A stretch of 64,000 nucleotides of DNA from Myxococcales bacterium 68-20 (GTDB lineage: Bacteria > Myxococcota_A > Polyangia > Polyangiales > Polyangiaceae): the NCBI GenBank assembly GCA_001899635.1, contig MKVQ01000005.1:434001-498000 (forward strand), in the 5' to 3' direction. Position 1 is the stretch's first letter; every line of letters starts with the position of its first letter. Made by a program: the position numbers and the translations under genes. The notes below the pieces were generated by a model. It worked only from the letters and a program-made list of their open reading frames with translations, searched no databases and was not told the origin of the DNA. Positions 41,801 to 48,709 of this stretch are shown here, in pieces.

Positions 41801-43809
41801 CAGTACACGATGTCTTGCTCTGGCTCGGCGACCTCTCTCCCGACGAGATCGAGCGAAGGGCCCCCCAAGGTCACGTCGCCGAGTGGCTCTCCGACCTCAC
41901 CGCGAAGAGGCGCGTCGTGCGCGCGCGCCTCGGAGGAGAGACGCGCCTCGTCGCCGTCGAAGATGCCGCGCGCTACCGCGATGCGCTCGGCGTCGTCCTC
42001 GAGCGAGGTCTCCCCGACGTGCTCCTCGGCCCCACGAAGGACGCCCTCGTGAGCCTCGTCGCCCGATACGCGCGGACCCACGGTCCGTTCACCGCGAACG
42101 CGATCGCCAGGCGCTGGGGGATCGGCGAGGCCGCCGTGACGACTGCGCTCGAGACGCTCGAGGCGAAGGGCAAGGTCGCCCGAGGCACGTTTCTCCCCCT
42201 CGCTGCGGGAGCGAGCGGCGCCGAGCGCCGAACGACGAACGACGAGCTCGGGGCTCGCGCCCCAACCACCCGCAGTGGTGGGTCTTCGGGACGCGTCGAG
42301 TACGTCGACGTCGAGGTGCTTCGCGCGCTCAAGCAGAAGACGCTCGCCCGCCTCCGTAAGGCGATCGAGCCCGTGTCGAGCGAGGCATTCGCGCGCTTCC
42401 TCGCCGGCTGGCACGGTGTCGTCACCGATCGGACGACGCCGTCGCGCACGCGTCCGCTCGATCTGCTCGTCGAGGTCATCGGTCGCCTCGAGGGCTGTCC
42501 GATCCCGGCGTCGGTCCTCGAGAGCGAGGTGCTCCCCGCGCGGATCCCGGGGTTTCACCCTCATCACCTCGATCAGCTCCTCGCGACCGGAGAAGTCGTC
42601 TGGGCCGGCATCGCTCCCATCGGATCGAACGACGGGCGGATCGCGCTCTATCGGACCGATCGCGAGCCCCTGCTCGCCACGCCGGTCCTCGATGCTCTGC
42701 CGAGCGGACCGCTCCACGCGAAGCTCCGCGAGCTCTTCGAGCGACGCGGCGCGGTGTTCTTCGCCGAGATCGCGCGGACGGTGGGCGGCTATCCCGGTGA
42801 CGTGCTCGAGGCGCTCTGGGATCTCGTCTGGAGCGGCGAGGTCACCAACGACTCGCTCGAACCGCTCCGCAGCCTCGCGCGCGAGTCCGGTCGATCGCGC
42901 GAGGGTCGCCGCGCGCGCGCTCGCCGTCCGCGCGGTGGTCCCGCAGGCTCGGAGGGCCGCTGGTCGCTCCGTCGCTCGCGCTGGGAGCGCGAGCCCACGC
43001 AGACCGAGCGCGCAGCCGCGACGGGGCGCGCGCTCCTCGAACGCTACGGCATCGTCCTGCGTGAAGCCGGCGCCGCCGAAGCGCTGCCCGGCGGCTTCGG
43101 ATACGTCTACGACGTCTACCGCACGATGGAGGAGCAAGGCCGGCTCCGCCGCGGCTATTTCGTCGCCGGGCGCGGAGCGACGCAGTTCGCGCTCCCCGGC
43201 GCCGAGGAGCGCCTTCGCGCCCCTCTCCGAGCAGACTCGGACGACGAGGAACAAGGGCCGCGCGCGACGGTCCTCGCGGCGACCGACCCCGCCAACCCGT
43301 GGGGGTCGCTCCTGCCCTGGCCGGAGAGTGGCGGACGTACGGCGCAGCGAGCGCCTGGCGCTCGCGTCATCATGATCGAAGGACGCCTGCTCGCGTGGCT
43401 GTCTCGCGGCGGCCAGCACATCGCGACGTTCCTCGCTCGAGAAGAGCCAGCATGGACGCAGGACGCCGAGCGCCTCGCGCGCGCATTGCTCGACCTCTCG
43501 AGCGCTCCGCGATCCCACGGTCACCACACCACGATGCTCGCCTCGATCGACGGAGTAGCTGCGCCCGAGAGCCCGCTCGCCGGCGTCCTCGTCGCGCACG
43601 GCTTCGTGTCCCGACAGGGCTCGCTGGTCTACATCCCGAGCGCAGTCGACGGCTCGGGACGGCGCCCCTTCGGACGACGCGGCTCGACATGGTCCCGCGA
43701 GGAGGACATCGGGATCGCCTTCGACTTCCCGATGGCCGCGAGCGACGTCGAGCTCGACGACGAAGACGAAGACCCCGGCATCGACGGCGAGGTCCACCCC
43801 GATGCCTGA
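38875..43809 (+). CDS. lhr: Lhr-type large DEAD/DEAH helicase
   Basis: Lhr is an ATP-driven 3'-5' translocase that unwinds RNA:DNA and DNA duplexes and is linked to DNA repair. The 1644-residue protein has motif I LAPTGSGKT (52-60), motif II IIDEIHQM (176-179), motif III VGLSATQRP, motif IV FVNSRRLAERLA, motif V ATSSLELGIDMG and motif VI QRIGRASHHVGG, followed by the winged-helix and beta-barrel Lhr core and the long C-terminal Lhr-CTD. It is slightly longer than E. coli Lhr because of low-complexity insertions: a tandem 9-bp repeat near 39.5 kb, a repeat element near 42.25 kb, and an Arg/Gly-rich stretch (SRREGRRARARRPRGGPAG). It overlaps nei2 by 8 bp, an association also seen in mycobacteria. 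Confidence 0.96.
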   Translation: MSAKARAQAKLDPLAGFHPAVSEWFRSALGEPTRAQALSWPHIAEGKTTLLLAPTGSGKTLAAFLSAIDRLSRSPVPDPKKRLRVLYVSPLKALAVDVERNLRAPIAGIAAVSGRLGADLRRLEVAVRTGDTPALDRTKMLRTPPDILITTPESLYLLLTSSQREILTSVDTVIIDEIHQMAASKRGAHLFLSLERLEALRKEADASLATNATEATEATEATRRAGVQRVGLSATQRPLDEIARLLGGAEVKGKRVLPRPVEIVDASAKKTLSITVEVPPPLAVVPFRDPRAPDIDLDALDDGGGDTKSIWPGVHARLVERVRAARSTMIFVNSRRLAERLATALNETAGEEIALAHHGSVAKDIRRATEERLKAGNLPAIVATSSLELGIDMGAVDQVIQVEAPPSVASGIQRIGRASHHVGGVPSGVLVPKHKHDLLACAAASAGIEDGDVESTFYARNPLDVLSQQIVAIAAIGLGRRAAPAKKKRRRSSHDDDRPIETDVEELWALVRRAAPFSELPRTSFDGVLDMLSGRYPSDEFADLRPRITWDRAAGTITPRAGAQRLAILNGGTIPDRGLYGVFLADDSSEDGEVAKGSTKGKPSRRVGELDEEMVFELREGEVFLLGASSWRADQITRDRVLVTPATGIPGKMPFWHGDRAGRTVAFGTRIGKLTRDVASLAPADARALLVKEHHLDDRAADDLVAYIGAETKNAGTVPSDRMIVVERVPDELGDLRICVLTPFGSRVHAPWAMAALKRLREERAGDIEAVWSDDGIVFRVPGGESPPPVDLLFPSSEDVADIVTRELASSSLFAARFRESAARALLLPRQSIGKRTPLWAQRKRSADLLAVASQYPAFPIILETYREVLRDAFDLPGLVDILRAIEARKVRITTIDAPVPSPFAASLLFAFVGSFIYDEDAPAAERRAQALTIDHAQLRELLGEVELRKLLDPEVVLEHERMLQRQDRPLKHADAVHDVLLWLGDLSPDEIERRAPQGHVAEWLSDLTAKRRVVRARLGGETRLVAVEDAARYRDALGVVLERGLPDVLLGPTKDALVSLVARYARTHGPFTANAIARRWGIGEAAVTTALETLEAKGKVARGTFLPLAAGASGAERRTTNDELGARAPTTRSGGSSGRVEYVDVEVLRALKQKTLARLRKAIEPVSSEAFARFLAGWHGVVTDRTTPSRTRPLDLLVEVIGRLEGCPIPASVLESEVLPARIPGFHPHHLDQLLATGEVVWAGIAPIGSNDGRIALYRTDREPLLATPVLDALPSGPLHAKLRELFERRGAVFFAEIARTVGGYPGDVLEALWDLVWSGEVTNDSLEPLRSLARESGRSREGRRARARRPRGGPAGSEGRWSLRRSRWEREPTQTERAAATGRALLERYGIVLREAGAAEALPGGFGYVYDVYRTMEEQGRLRRGYFVAGRGATQFALPGAEERLRAPLRADSDDEEQGPRATVLAATDPANPWGSLLPWPESGGRTAQRAPGARVIMIEGRLLAWLSRGGQHIATFLAREEPAWTQDAERLARALLDLSSAPRSHGHHTTMLASIDGVAAPESPLAGVLVAHGFVSRQGSLVYIPSAVDGSGRRPFGRRGSTWSREEDIGIAFDFPMAASDVELDDEDEDPGIDGEVHPDA
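39508..39540 (+). repeat. tandem 9-bp repeat inside lhr
   Basis: GCGACCGAA is repeated three times plus a partial fourth, coding ATEATEATEAT in a surface loop after the DEIH box. Slippage-type expansion; in-frame whatever the copy number. Confidence 0.85.
42250..42281 (+). repeat. dispersed two-hairpin repeat, copy 1 (inside lhr)
   Basis: GGGGC-TCGC-GCCCC, then AA, then CCACC-CGCAGT-GGTGG: two consecutive hairpins. A second copy lies at 53561-53593 and keeps both stems, with compensatory changes in the second (CGACC/GGTCG). Here it is translated within the linker DELGARAPTTRSGGSSGR between the winged-helix and later domains of Lhr. Confidence 0.7.
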
Positions 43810-44644
43810 GGGCGACTCCCTCCATCGCCTTGCCGCGAGGCTCGCGCCCGTCCTCGAAGGGCGCGAGGTCGTCGACTTCAGCGCGCGGCGTTTCACGAAC
43901 GATGCCGCGCGATCGCTCGTTCGGCGTCGCGTGACCTCCGTCGCCGCCAAGGGCAAGAACCTCCTGATCCGCTTCGACGACGCGCGCGTCCTCCACATCC
44001 ACCTCGGCATGGAGGGGCGCGTCCTCGTCGAGCGGCCCCGCTCGACGTTCTGGGCCATGGATCGAGAGCGCTGGGAGCCGGACATGCGCCTCGCCGTACG
44101 CGGCGCCACGATCGTGGGCCGCCGCCTCCCCATGCTCCGTCTCCTGACGGAATCCCAAGAGAAGCGCGCGCCAGACCTCGCCGAGCTCGGTCCCGATCTG
44201 GTCCGCGAAGGCTGGGACGAGAACGAAGCGGTTCGTCGCTTGCGGGCGCTCACGGATCGCGCGATCGCCGATGCGCTCCTCGTGCAGCGCGCAGCGGCGG
44301 GGATCGGCAACGTGTACAAATCCGAGGTGTGCTTCCTCGAGGGCGTCGACCCCCGCACGATGCTCTCGGAGCTCCACGACGACGAACTCCGGCGGCTACT
44401 CCGGCGAGCGAGCGCCCTGCTCCGGAGCAACCTCGGGAGCGGGCCTCGCGTGACCCGGCCCTCGCTCCGCGGACCACGCCTCTGGGTCTATGGGCGCGGC
44501 GGACGGCCGTGCCTTCGCTGCAAGACGCCCATCGTTCGGTTGATGCAAGGCCCCGCTCCGTTCTCGGCAAGCGCCCGCTCGACCTACTTCTGCCCAACCT
44601 GCCAGCCGCCGCACGCCGCGCGGCGCGACGAGGCGCGACCATGA
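43802..44644 (+). CDS. nei2: Formamidopyrimidine-DNA glycosylase / endonuclease VIII (Nei2-like)
   Basis: Base-excision enzyme that removes oxidised bases and nicks the abasic site. The 280-residue protein opens with MPEGDSLHR, the catalytic Pro-Glu of the Fpg/Nei family and the PEGD form typical of Nei. It has AAKGKNLLIRF with the conserved Lys of the beta-F loop, the H2TH element AAGIGNVYKSEVCF, and a C-terminal zinc finger (CLRCKTPI and CPTCQ). Start ATG overlaps the end of lhr by 8 bp; the stop overlaps the next gene as ATGA. lhr-nei coupling supports a joint DNA-repair role. Confidence 0.93.
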   Translation: MPEGDSLHRLAARLAPVLEGREVVDFSARRFTNDAARSLVRRRVTSVAAKGKNLLIRFDDARVLHIHLGMEGRVLVERPRSTFWAMDRERWEPDMRLAVRGATIVGRRLPMLRLLTESQEKRAPDLAELGPDLVREGWDENEAVRRLRALTDRAIADALLVQRAAAGIGNVYKSEVCFLEGVDPRTMLSELHDDELRRLLRRASALLRSNLGSGPRVTRPSLRGPRLWVYGRGGRPCLRCKTPIVRLMQGPAPFSASARSTYFCPTCQPPHAARRDEARP

Positions 44645-45222
44645 GCAAGACGAGATCGGACGCGATCGAAACGGGCAAGGAGCGGCTCGCCCGGCTCCTC
44701 GCCGAGCTGGCCAAGGAGTTCCCGCGCTTCCGGATCCTGAAGAAGCGCACGAGCGCGCTCCAGAAGGCCATCCACGTCGCGCTCGCCCTGATCACGCTCG
44801 GCGGCCAACGCGTGTATCTTACACGTTATCATACGGTGCTCTTCGGAACGCTCTGGGTCCCGGACGCCTGGGACGCAATGACGGACGACGACAAGTACAT
44901 CCTGCTCCGGCACGAGCGCATCCACCTCCGCCAGCGCGCGCGGATGGGCGACGTCGTGATGAGCTTCGTCTACCTCGTACCGTTCTTCCCGCTCTTCCTC
45001 GCCTACGGACGCGCCCGGATCGAGTGGGAGGCGTACATCGAGACGCTCCGCGCGACGGCCGAAGTCTACGGTCCGGAGTCCGCCGAGGCCCTCCGCTCGC
45101 ACATCAAGGAGCGCTTCGTCGGCCCCGAATATGGCTGGATGTGGCCGTTTCCGAAGGCAATCGATCGGTGGTTCGACGAAGCCATGGCCGACATCCGGGC
45201 CGAGCACGACAGCGCGATCTAG
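44641..45222 (+). CDS. Unknown protein with HExxH motif, coupled to nei2
   Basis: A 193-residue protein whose ATG overlaps the nei2 stop. It has ALQKAIHVALALITLGGQRV, then YILLRHERIHLRQRARMGD, with HERIH matching the zincin HExxH, then a hydrophobic segment (VVMSFVYLVPFFPLFLAYG) and RIEWEAYIETLRA, where a Glu could be the third zinc ligand. The spacing and size recall minimal membrane-associated metallopeptidases, but I do not recognise a named family. Its place behind lhr and nei2 makes a repair or stress link possible, though this is only inferred from coupling. Confidence 0.72.
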   Translation: MSKTRSDAIETGKERLARLLAELAKEFPRFRILKKRTSALQKAIHVALALITLGGQRVYLTRYHTVLFGTLWVPDAWDAMTDDDKYILLRHERIHLRQRARMGDVVMSFVYLVPFFPLFLAYGRARIEWEAYIETLRATAEVYGPESAEALRSHIKERFVGPEYGWMWPFPKAIDRWFDEAMADIRAEHDSAI

Positions 45223-45285
45223 ATGGGCGAGCGTGAAGCTCGATCAAAATCCAGCGAGCGAAGCGAGCGCTGCGTGGGGTGGGGA

Positions 45286-45311
45286 CCCCGGAAAACCGCG
45301 CTTTTCCGGGG
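45286..45311. terminator. 10-bp perfect inverted repeat
   Basis: CCCCGGAAAA and TTTTCCGGGG around CCGCGC, 63 bp after the HExxH gene stop. The A/T blocks lie inside the stem, unlike a usual terminator. The flank AGCGAGCGAAGCGAGCG is also repetitive. The rest of 45223-45476 shows no gene. Confidence 0.5.
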
Positions 45312-45476
45312 CGGGGCGGCGCGTGCGCGCTTGCCTCCCCGTGATGACGAGAGGCCGCAGCCGCCGCCGCAGGCCACCTCACGGAGCAAGCGCCACCTCT
45401 CCGCGAGCTGAGCCGAAAGGCGGATAGCCGCACATTTCGCTTGTCACTCCAGCGTGCCCATGGGGACCATGCCCGC

Positions 45477-46403
45477 ATGGATCCCTGGGCGCCGATCAAC
45501 GGCATCTCGCTCGAACGTTATGCAGAGCTCTCGGCGGAGGTCGACGGCACGCAGGACCCCGAGAAGCAGGCGGAGATCGTGGGAAGGCTCGGCGTGCAGC
45601 GCGCCGACTGGGAGGCGGCGAAGTCGGGCTGGACCGCGCGCATGCAGGACATGTCCCTGATGGGCCAGGTCGCGATGCGCTACATGCCGCTCTACCAGGC
45701 CGCCCTCGCGAAAAAATCACCCGGTGGCGCCCCGCAGATCAGCTTCGAGGACTACGTCGCGATGAGCGCCTGCGTGCCGGTCATCGGCTACGAGGGGATG
45801 CTCCAGCACTACAAGGTCACGTCCGCGCAGTGGACGATGATCGCCGGGCACTGGAACTCCGTGATCCCCACCAACCCGCAGTACATGCAGTACGGGCTCC
45901 TCGTGCAGCAGGAGACGGCGCGCATCCGTGCAGGCGGTCAGCCGAAGCCGGTCGCGATCGGCGCCGGCGGGGCCGCCGCGCAAGGTCCCGGCGCGCAGGG
46001 CGCGATGCCCGCGGCAGCGAACCCGTACGCGCAGCAGCCGGCCAACCCGTACGCGCAGCAGGCAGCCAACCCCTACACGCAGCAGACCCCCTATGCGCAG
46101 CAGGCGGCGAATGCGTACGGGCAGCAGGCCCCGTACGGGCAGCAGGCGCACTACAACGCGCAGGCGCAGCACGTCGGCGCGCAGCTCGGGAGCGCGTTCA
46201 ACGCCTTCGGCAGCGCGCTCGGCTCGCTCGTCGACAGCGCGGTCGGCGGGCTGGGCGTCGGTGCCCGCGTGATGGTCCAGTGGTCCGACGGCAACCGCTA
46301 CCCCGGCACGGTCACCGCCGTGCAGAGCGGCCAGGTCGAGGTCGCATTCCCTGACGGACGCCGTTTCTGGGTCCCGCAGGGGTACGTCAGCGTCACCTAC
46401 TGA
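45477..46403 (+). CDS. Gln/Tyr-repeat protein with C-terminal Tudor/SH3-like domain
   Basis: A 308-residue protein of three parts. Residues 1-150 are helical and may contain two related halves (ISLERYAELSAEVDG and ISFEDYVAMSACVPV). Residues about 180-225 are a low-complexity stretch of NPYAQQ-like units. Residues about 260-308 are a small beta barrel-like module (GARVMVQWSDGNRYPGTVTA, then FPDGRRFWVPQGYVSV) like Tudor/agenet folds. No signal peptide. ATG 45477 (MDPWAPINGI) is chosen over a TTG at 45441. Function unknown. It ends at a strong bidirectional hairpin. Confidence 0.78.
   Translation: MDPWAPINGISLERYAELSAEVDGTQDPEKQAEIVGRLGVQRADWEAAKSGWTARMQDMSLMGQVAMRYMPLYQAALAKKSPGGAPQISFEDYVAMSACVPVIGYEGMLQHYKVTSAQWTMIAGHWNSVIPTNPQYMQYGLLVQQETARIRAGGQPKPVAIGAGGAAAQGPGAQGAMPAAANPYAQQPANPYAQQAANPYTQQTPYAQQAANAYGQQAPYGQQAHYNAQAQHVGAQLGSAFNAFGSALGSLVDSAVGGLGVGARVMVQWSDGNRYPGTVTAVQSGQVEVAFPDGRRFWVPQGYVSVTY
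46020..46145 (+). repeat. degenerate NPYAQQ-coding repeats
   Basis: About seven units around AACCCGTACGCGCAGCAG, varying in length, code NPYAQQPA, NPYAQQAA, NPYTQQ, TPYAQQAA, NAYGQQ, APYGQQ. In-frame expansion inside one gene, not an independent array. Confidence 0.8.
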
Positions 46404-46410
46404 CGCGTCG

Positions 46411-46449
46411 CTCCGGCTCGAGGAGAGGCTCGCTCTCCTCGACCCGGAG
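46411..46449. terminator. bidirectional hairpin between convergent genes
   Basis: CTCCGG, one mismatch, TCGAGGAGAG pair with CTCTCCTCGA, one mismatch, CCGGAG around a 5-nt loop: 16 bp paired. It sits 7 bp after the plus-strand stop and 19 bp after the minus-strand stop, so it can serve both genes. Confidence 0.75.
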
Positions 46450-46468
46450 GCAGGAGCTCACCAGCGGC

Positions 46469-47095
46469 TCACTTGTTCCGCGCGAAGACGTGCACGCCGA
46501 TGCGGCCCGCGCCCTTCGTCGCCGCGACGTCGACCTTGTAGGGCACCGGGATCGGGACGATCGGGCAGAGGGCGGCGGTGCCCTTGCCGATGACCGGCAT
46601 GTTCTTGTCGTTCGCGCCCGACTTGCCCGCCTCGATGTTGAAGAGCGGCGGCCCGTAGAGCTTCACGTCCAGCTTCTCGACGCTGCCGGCCGGCGAGTTG
46701 CCGATGATCGTGTAGCAGCGGTTCGGCGCGAGCGTGATCATCATCGAGAAGTGCTCGCCCTCCTTGAGGGTCGCCCGACCGGGCGCGCCTTCCTTCTCCA
46801 TCTTCGGCGCGAGCTTCGGCGCAGCCGTCGTGATCGCGAGATCGATCGCGCTGTCGAGCGCGGCCTCTGCCAGCGCCGTCACCGGAGCACCAGCGTCCTC
46901 GCCGGTGAAGAAGGCGGGGCCCGCATCGGCGCCAGGCGCTCCCGCGTCCTCCGGCGCACCGACGGCACCGGCTTCTTCGCCCGCGTCCGGCATCACCGGC
47001 GTTGGGGCCACTGCCGGGGCCGGCTTGTTCGAGGAGCACGCGACGACGACGGCCGCGGCAGAAAGCGTGATGGCGATGGCCAGGCTCTTGCGCAT
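46469..47095 (-). CDS. Lipoprotein, unknown function
   Basis: A 208-residue lipoprotein with signal MRKSLAIAITLSAAAVVVAC (Cys 20), a long Asp/Ala/Gly/Pro linker to about 65, and a compact domain with FSMMITLAPNRCYTIIGNSP and a second Cys (ALCPIVPIPVPY), probably disulfide-bonded. The pattern of a Cys-containing response strand followed by VDVAATKGAGRIGVHVFAR is seen in other myxobacterial lipoproteins; no function is known. It follows the next gene on the same strand by 8 bp, so they are likely co-transcribed. Confidence 0.78.
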   Translation of the reverse strand: MRKSLAIAITLSAAAVVVACSSNKPAPAVAPTPVMPDAGEEAGAVGAPEDAGAPGADAGPAFFTGEDAGAPVTALAEAALDSAIDLAITTAAPKLAPKMEKEGAPGRATLKEGEHFSMMITLAPNRCYTIIGNSPAGSVEKLDVKLYGPPLFNIEAGKSGANDKNMPVIGKGTAALCPIVPIPVPYKVDVAATKGAGRIGVHVFARNK

Positions 47096-47103
47096 GGCGC
47101 GCC

Positions 47104-48114
47104 TTATATCACGTCGACGTTCAGCGTCGCTCCGCCGTCGGGCTTAGGGGTGATCCGAGCCGAGAGCTTTCTCCAAGGCCCGTTTCCATCGTTCTGGTCC
47201 GCCTCGACGAGCCGCGCTGCCGCATCGACGACCTCATGCGAGGGATCGACCGCGCGGAGGGATCCGGACGCGTCGTTCGCCGCCAGGAGGACGACGAGCC
47301 GCCGCTTCTCCGTCGGCGACGGCGACGCTCGATCGACCGTGAGCACGAAGAGCGCTTGCTGGTAGCCGGGGACCGCCTTCGCGAACGCACCGAGCACCGC
47401 AGTGGCGACCGGGAGGAAGAGGCTCCGCGCAGGCTCGCGGATCTTCCGCTCCGGCGGCGGTGTCTTCGACCGTGCGCTGCGCGGCTCGTAGATCTCGCGA
47501 ATGGGCGGGAGCGACCGATGAACCGGCGGAGGCGTCGTCCTCCGTGCGGGCGGGCTCGATCGCGCTTCACCTGGGAGAGGCAACGGCGGCGCCGATCGAC
47601 GCGCGGCCGGCGGAGGCGGAACCGAGTAGCGCGACGGATCGGGCGCCTCGCCTTCGCGAGGACGAGGCGAGTCGAAGAGCCCGATGAACGTGATCTCCTC
47701 TTCCGTCCGGCGAAGCTCCACACCCTCGCCCTTCGCGACCACCACCGCGAGCCGCGCGAGCGTGCGCGCGTCGTCCTCGTCGAGGTCGCCGACGACGCTC
47801 ATCGCGAGCTGAGGGACCCCGCGCGATTGGCCCTCACGGGAGACGAGCTCGGCGTGAGTCATCGTGGAGATCGACGATCGACCTGCCCACGCCCAGCGGA
47901 GCAATCGATCCCGCACGACGTAACGGGCGATGACGTCGCCGTACCAACGACCGATGACGTCCCCCCGACGCGTCTCCCACGTCGCCATGCGCGAGACCGA
48001 GTCGTAGCGAACCTGCTCACCACGATCCGCGCGCGCGCGCTCGCGTTCGAGCAGTCGCCGGAGCTCGCGCTCGAGACTGATGGCGAGCTTTCGTGTCGCT
48101 TCGTCGAGGGGCAT
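47104..48114 (-). CDS. Unknown protein with Pro-rich centre
   Basis: A 336-residue protein. The N-terminal half (MPLDEATRKLAISLERELRR, DSVSRMATWETRRGD, WYGDVIARYVVRDRLLRWAW) looks like a small alpha/beta domain with repeated Trp. A Pro/Arg-rich linker spans about 160-225. The C-terminal 110 residues form an alpha/beta domain (LFVLTVDRASPSPTEKRRLVVLLAANDASGS). No signal peptide. I do not recognise a family. Codon use is normal for the window. First gene of a probable pair with the lipoprotein downstream. Confidence 0.7.
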   Translation of the reverse strand: MPLDEATRKLAISLERELRRLLERERARADRGEQVRYDSVSRMATWETRRGDVIGRWYGDVIARYVVRDRLLRWAWAGRSSISTMTHAELVSREGQSRGVPQLAMSVVGDLDEDDARTLARLAVVVAKGEGVELRRTEEEITFIGLFDSPRPREGEAPDPSRYSVPPPPAARRSAPPLPLPGEARSSPPARRTTPPPVHRSLPPIREIYEPRSARSKTPPPERKIREPARSLFLPVATAVLGAFAKAVPGYQQALFVLTVDRASPSPTEKRRLVVLLAANDASGSLRAVDPSHEVVDAAARLVEADQNDGNGPWRKLSARITPKPDGGATLNVDVI

Positions 48115-48249
48115 CGGTCGAAACGGCCTTCCTCGCTTCTACCATCGAGGGCCGGATCCTTGTAGGTTAGCGCTGCTCGCCCTTTTCAGGAGAGCGTGCC
48201 GTGCGGGCTCCCGCGCGGCCCAGCAGTCGACCGATCAAGGAGATCGATG

Positions 48250-48705
48250 ATGTCGCTTTCTCGCAACTGGGCGCCCCGCCCCATGGTCTTCGCGCTTGCC
48301 GTCTGTAGCGTCGTTCCGGTGCTCGCGGGGTGCCCCAAGAAGGAGACCCCCGCCGTGGTCGACGCCGCCCCGCCGCCGCCGCCGGTCGAGGAGGTCCCGA
48401 CGAACCTCGTCCCGATGGAGGAAGACGCGGGCGAGGTCGTCGACGCCGCGCCCGACGCGCCCGCGAAGATCCCCGGCAAGGCGGTCAACGCGAACGTGGC
48501 CCGCCTCAAGCAGTGCTGTAACGCGCTCGCCGCCGAGGCGAAGCGCATGGGCTCATCGCCCGAGGCCGGCATGTTCACCGCCGCGGCGGCGCAGTGCAGC
48601 ACGCTCGCGGCGCAGGCCGGACCGTCGGGCACCGCGCCGGAGCTCGGCGTGCTCCGCACGGCGCTCGCAGGCCGGAACGTCCCCGCGATCTGCGCCGGCT
48701 TCTGA
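48250..48705 (+). CDS. Small lipoprotein with Cys pairs
   Basis: A 151-residue lipoprotein: signal MSLSRNWAPRPMVFALAVCS...VLAGC with the lipobox Cys near 27, a Pro/Asp-rich linker, and a helical C-terminal domain with QCCNAL, AAQC and PAIC cysteines. AGGAG lies 7 bp before ATG 48250 (the ATG at 48247 is too close to it). Stops 4 bp from the convergent thiL stop. Function unknown; paralogous style to the lipoprotein at 36.5 kb. Confidence 0.78.
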   Translation: MSLSRNWAPRPMVFALAVCSVVPVLAGCPKKETPAVVDAAPPPPPVEEVPTNLVPMEEDAGEVVDAAPDAPAKIPGKAVNANVARLKQCCNALAAEAKRMGSSPEAGMFTAAAAQCSTLAAQAGPSGTAPELGVLRTALAGRNVPAICAGF

Positions 48706-48709
48706 GCCG

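Noticed and set aside
38875-43809. Possible frameshift in lhr at low-complexity insertions
   Set aside because: The frame stays open and helicase and C-terminal motifs continue on both sides of each insertion.
41230-44430. 1066-codon antisense frame opposite lhr and nei2
   Set aside because: Arg/Ser/Glu-rich translation with no motif; opposite two well-recognised genes with full motif sets.
46020-46145. Regular repeats that might suggest a CRISPR array
   Set aside because: Units are adjacent without spacers, of variable length, and translate in frame within one protein.
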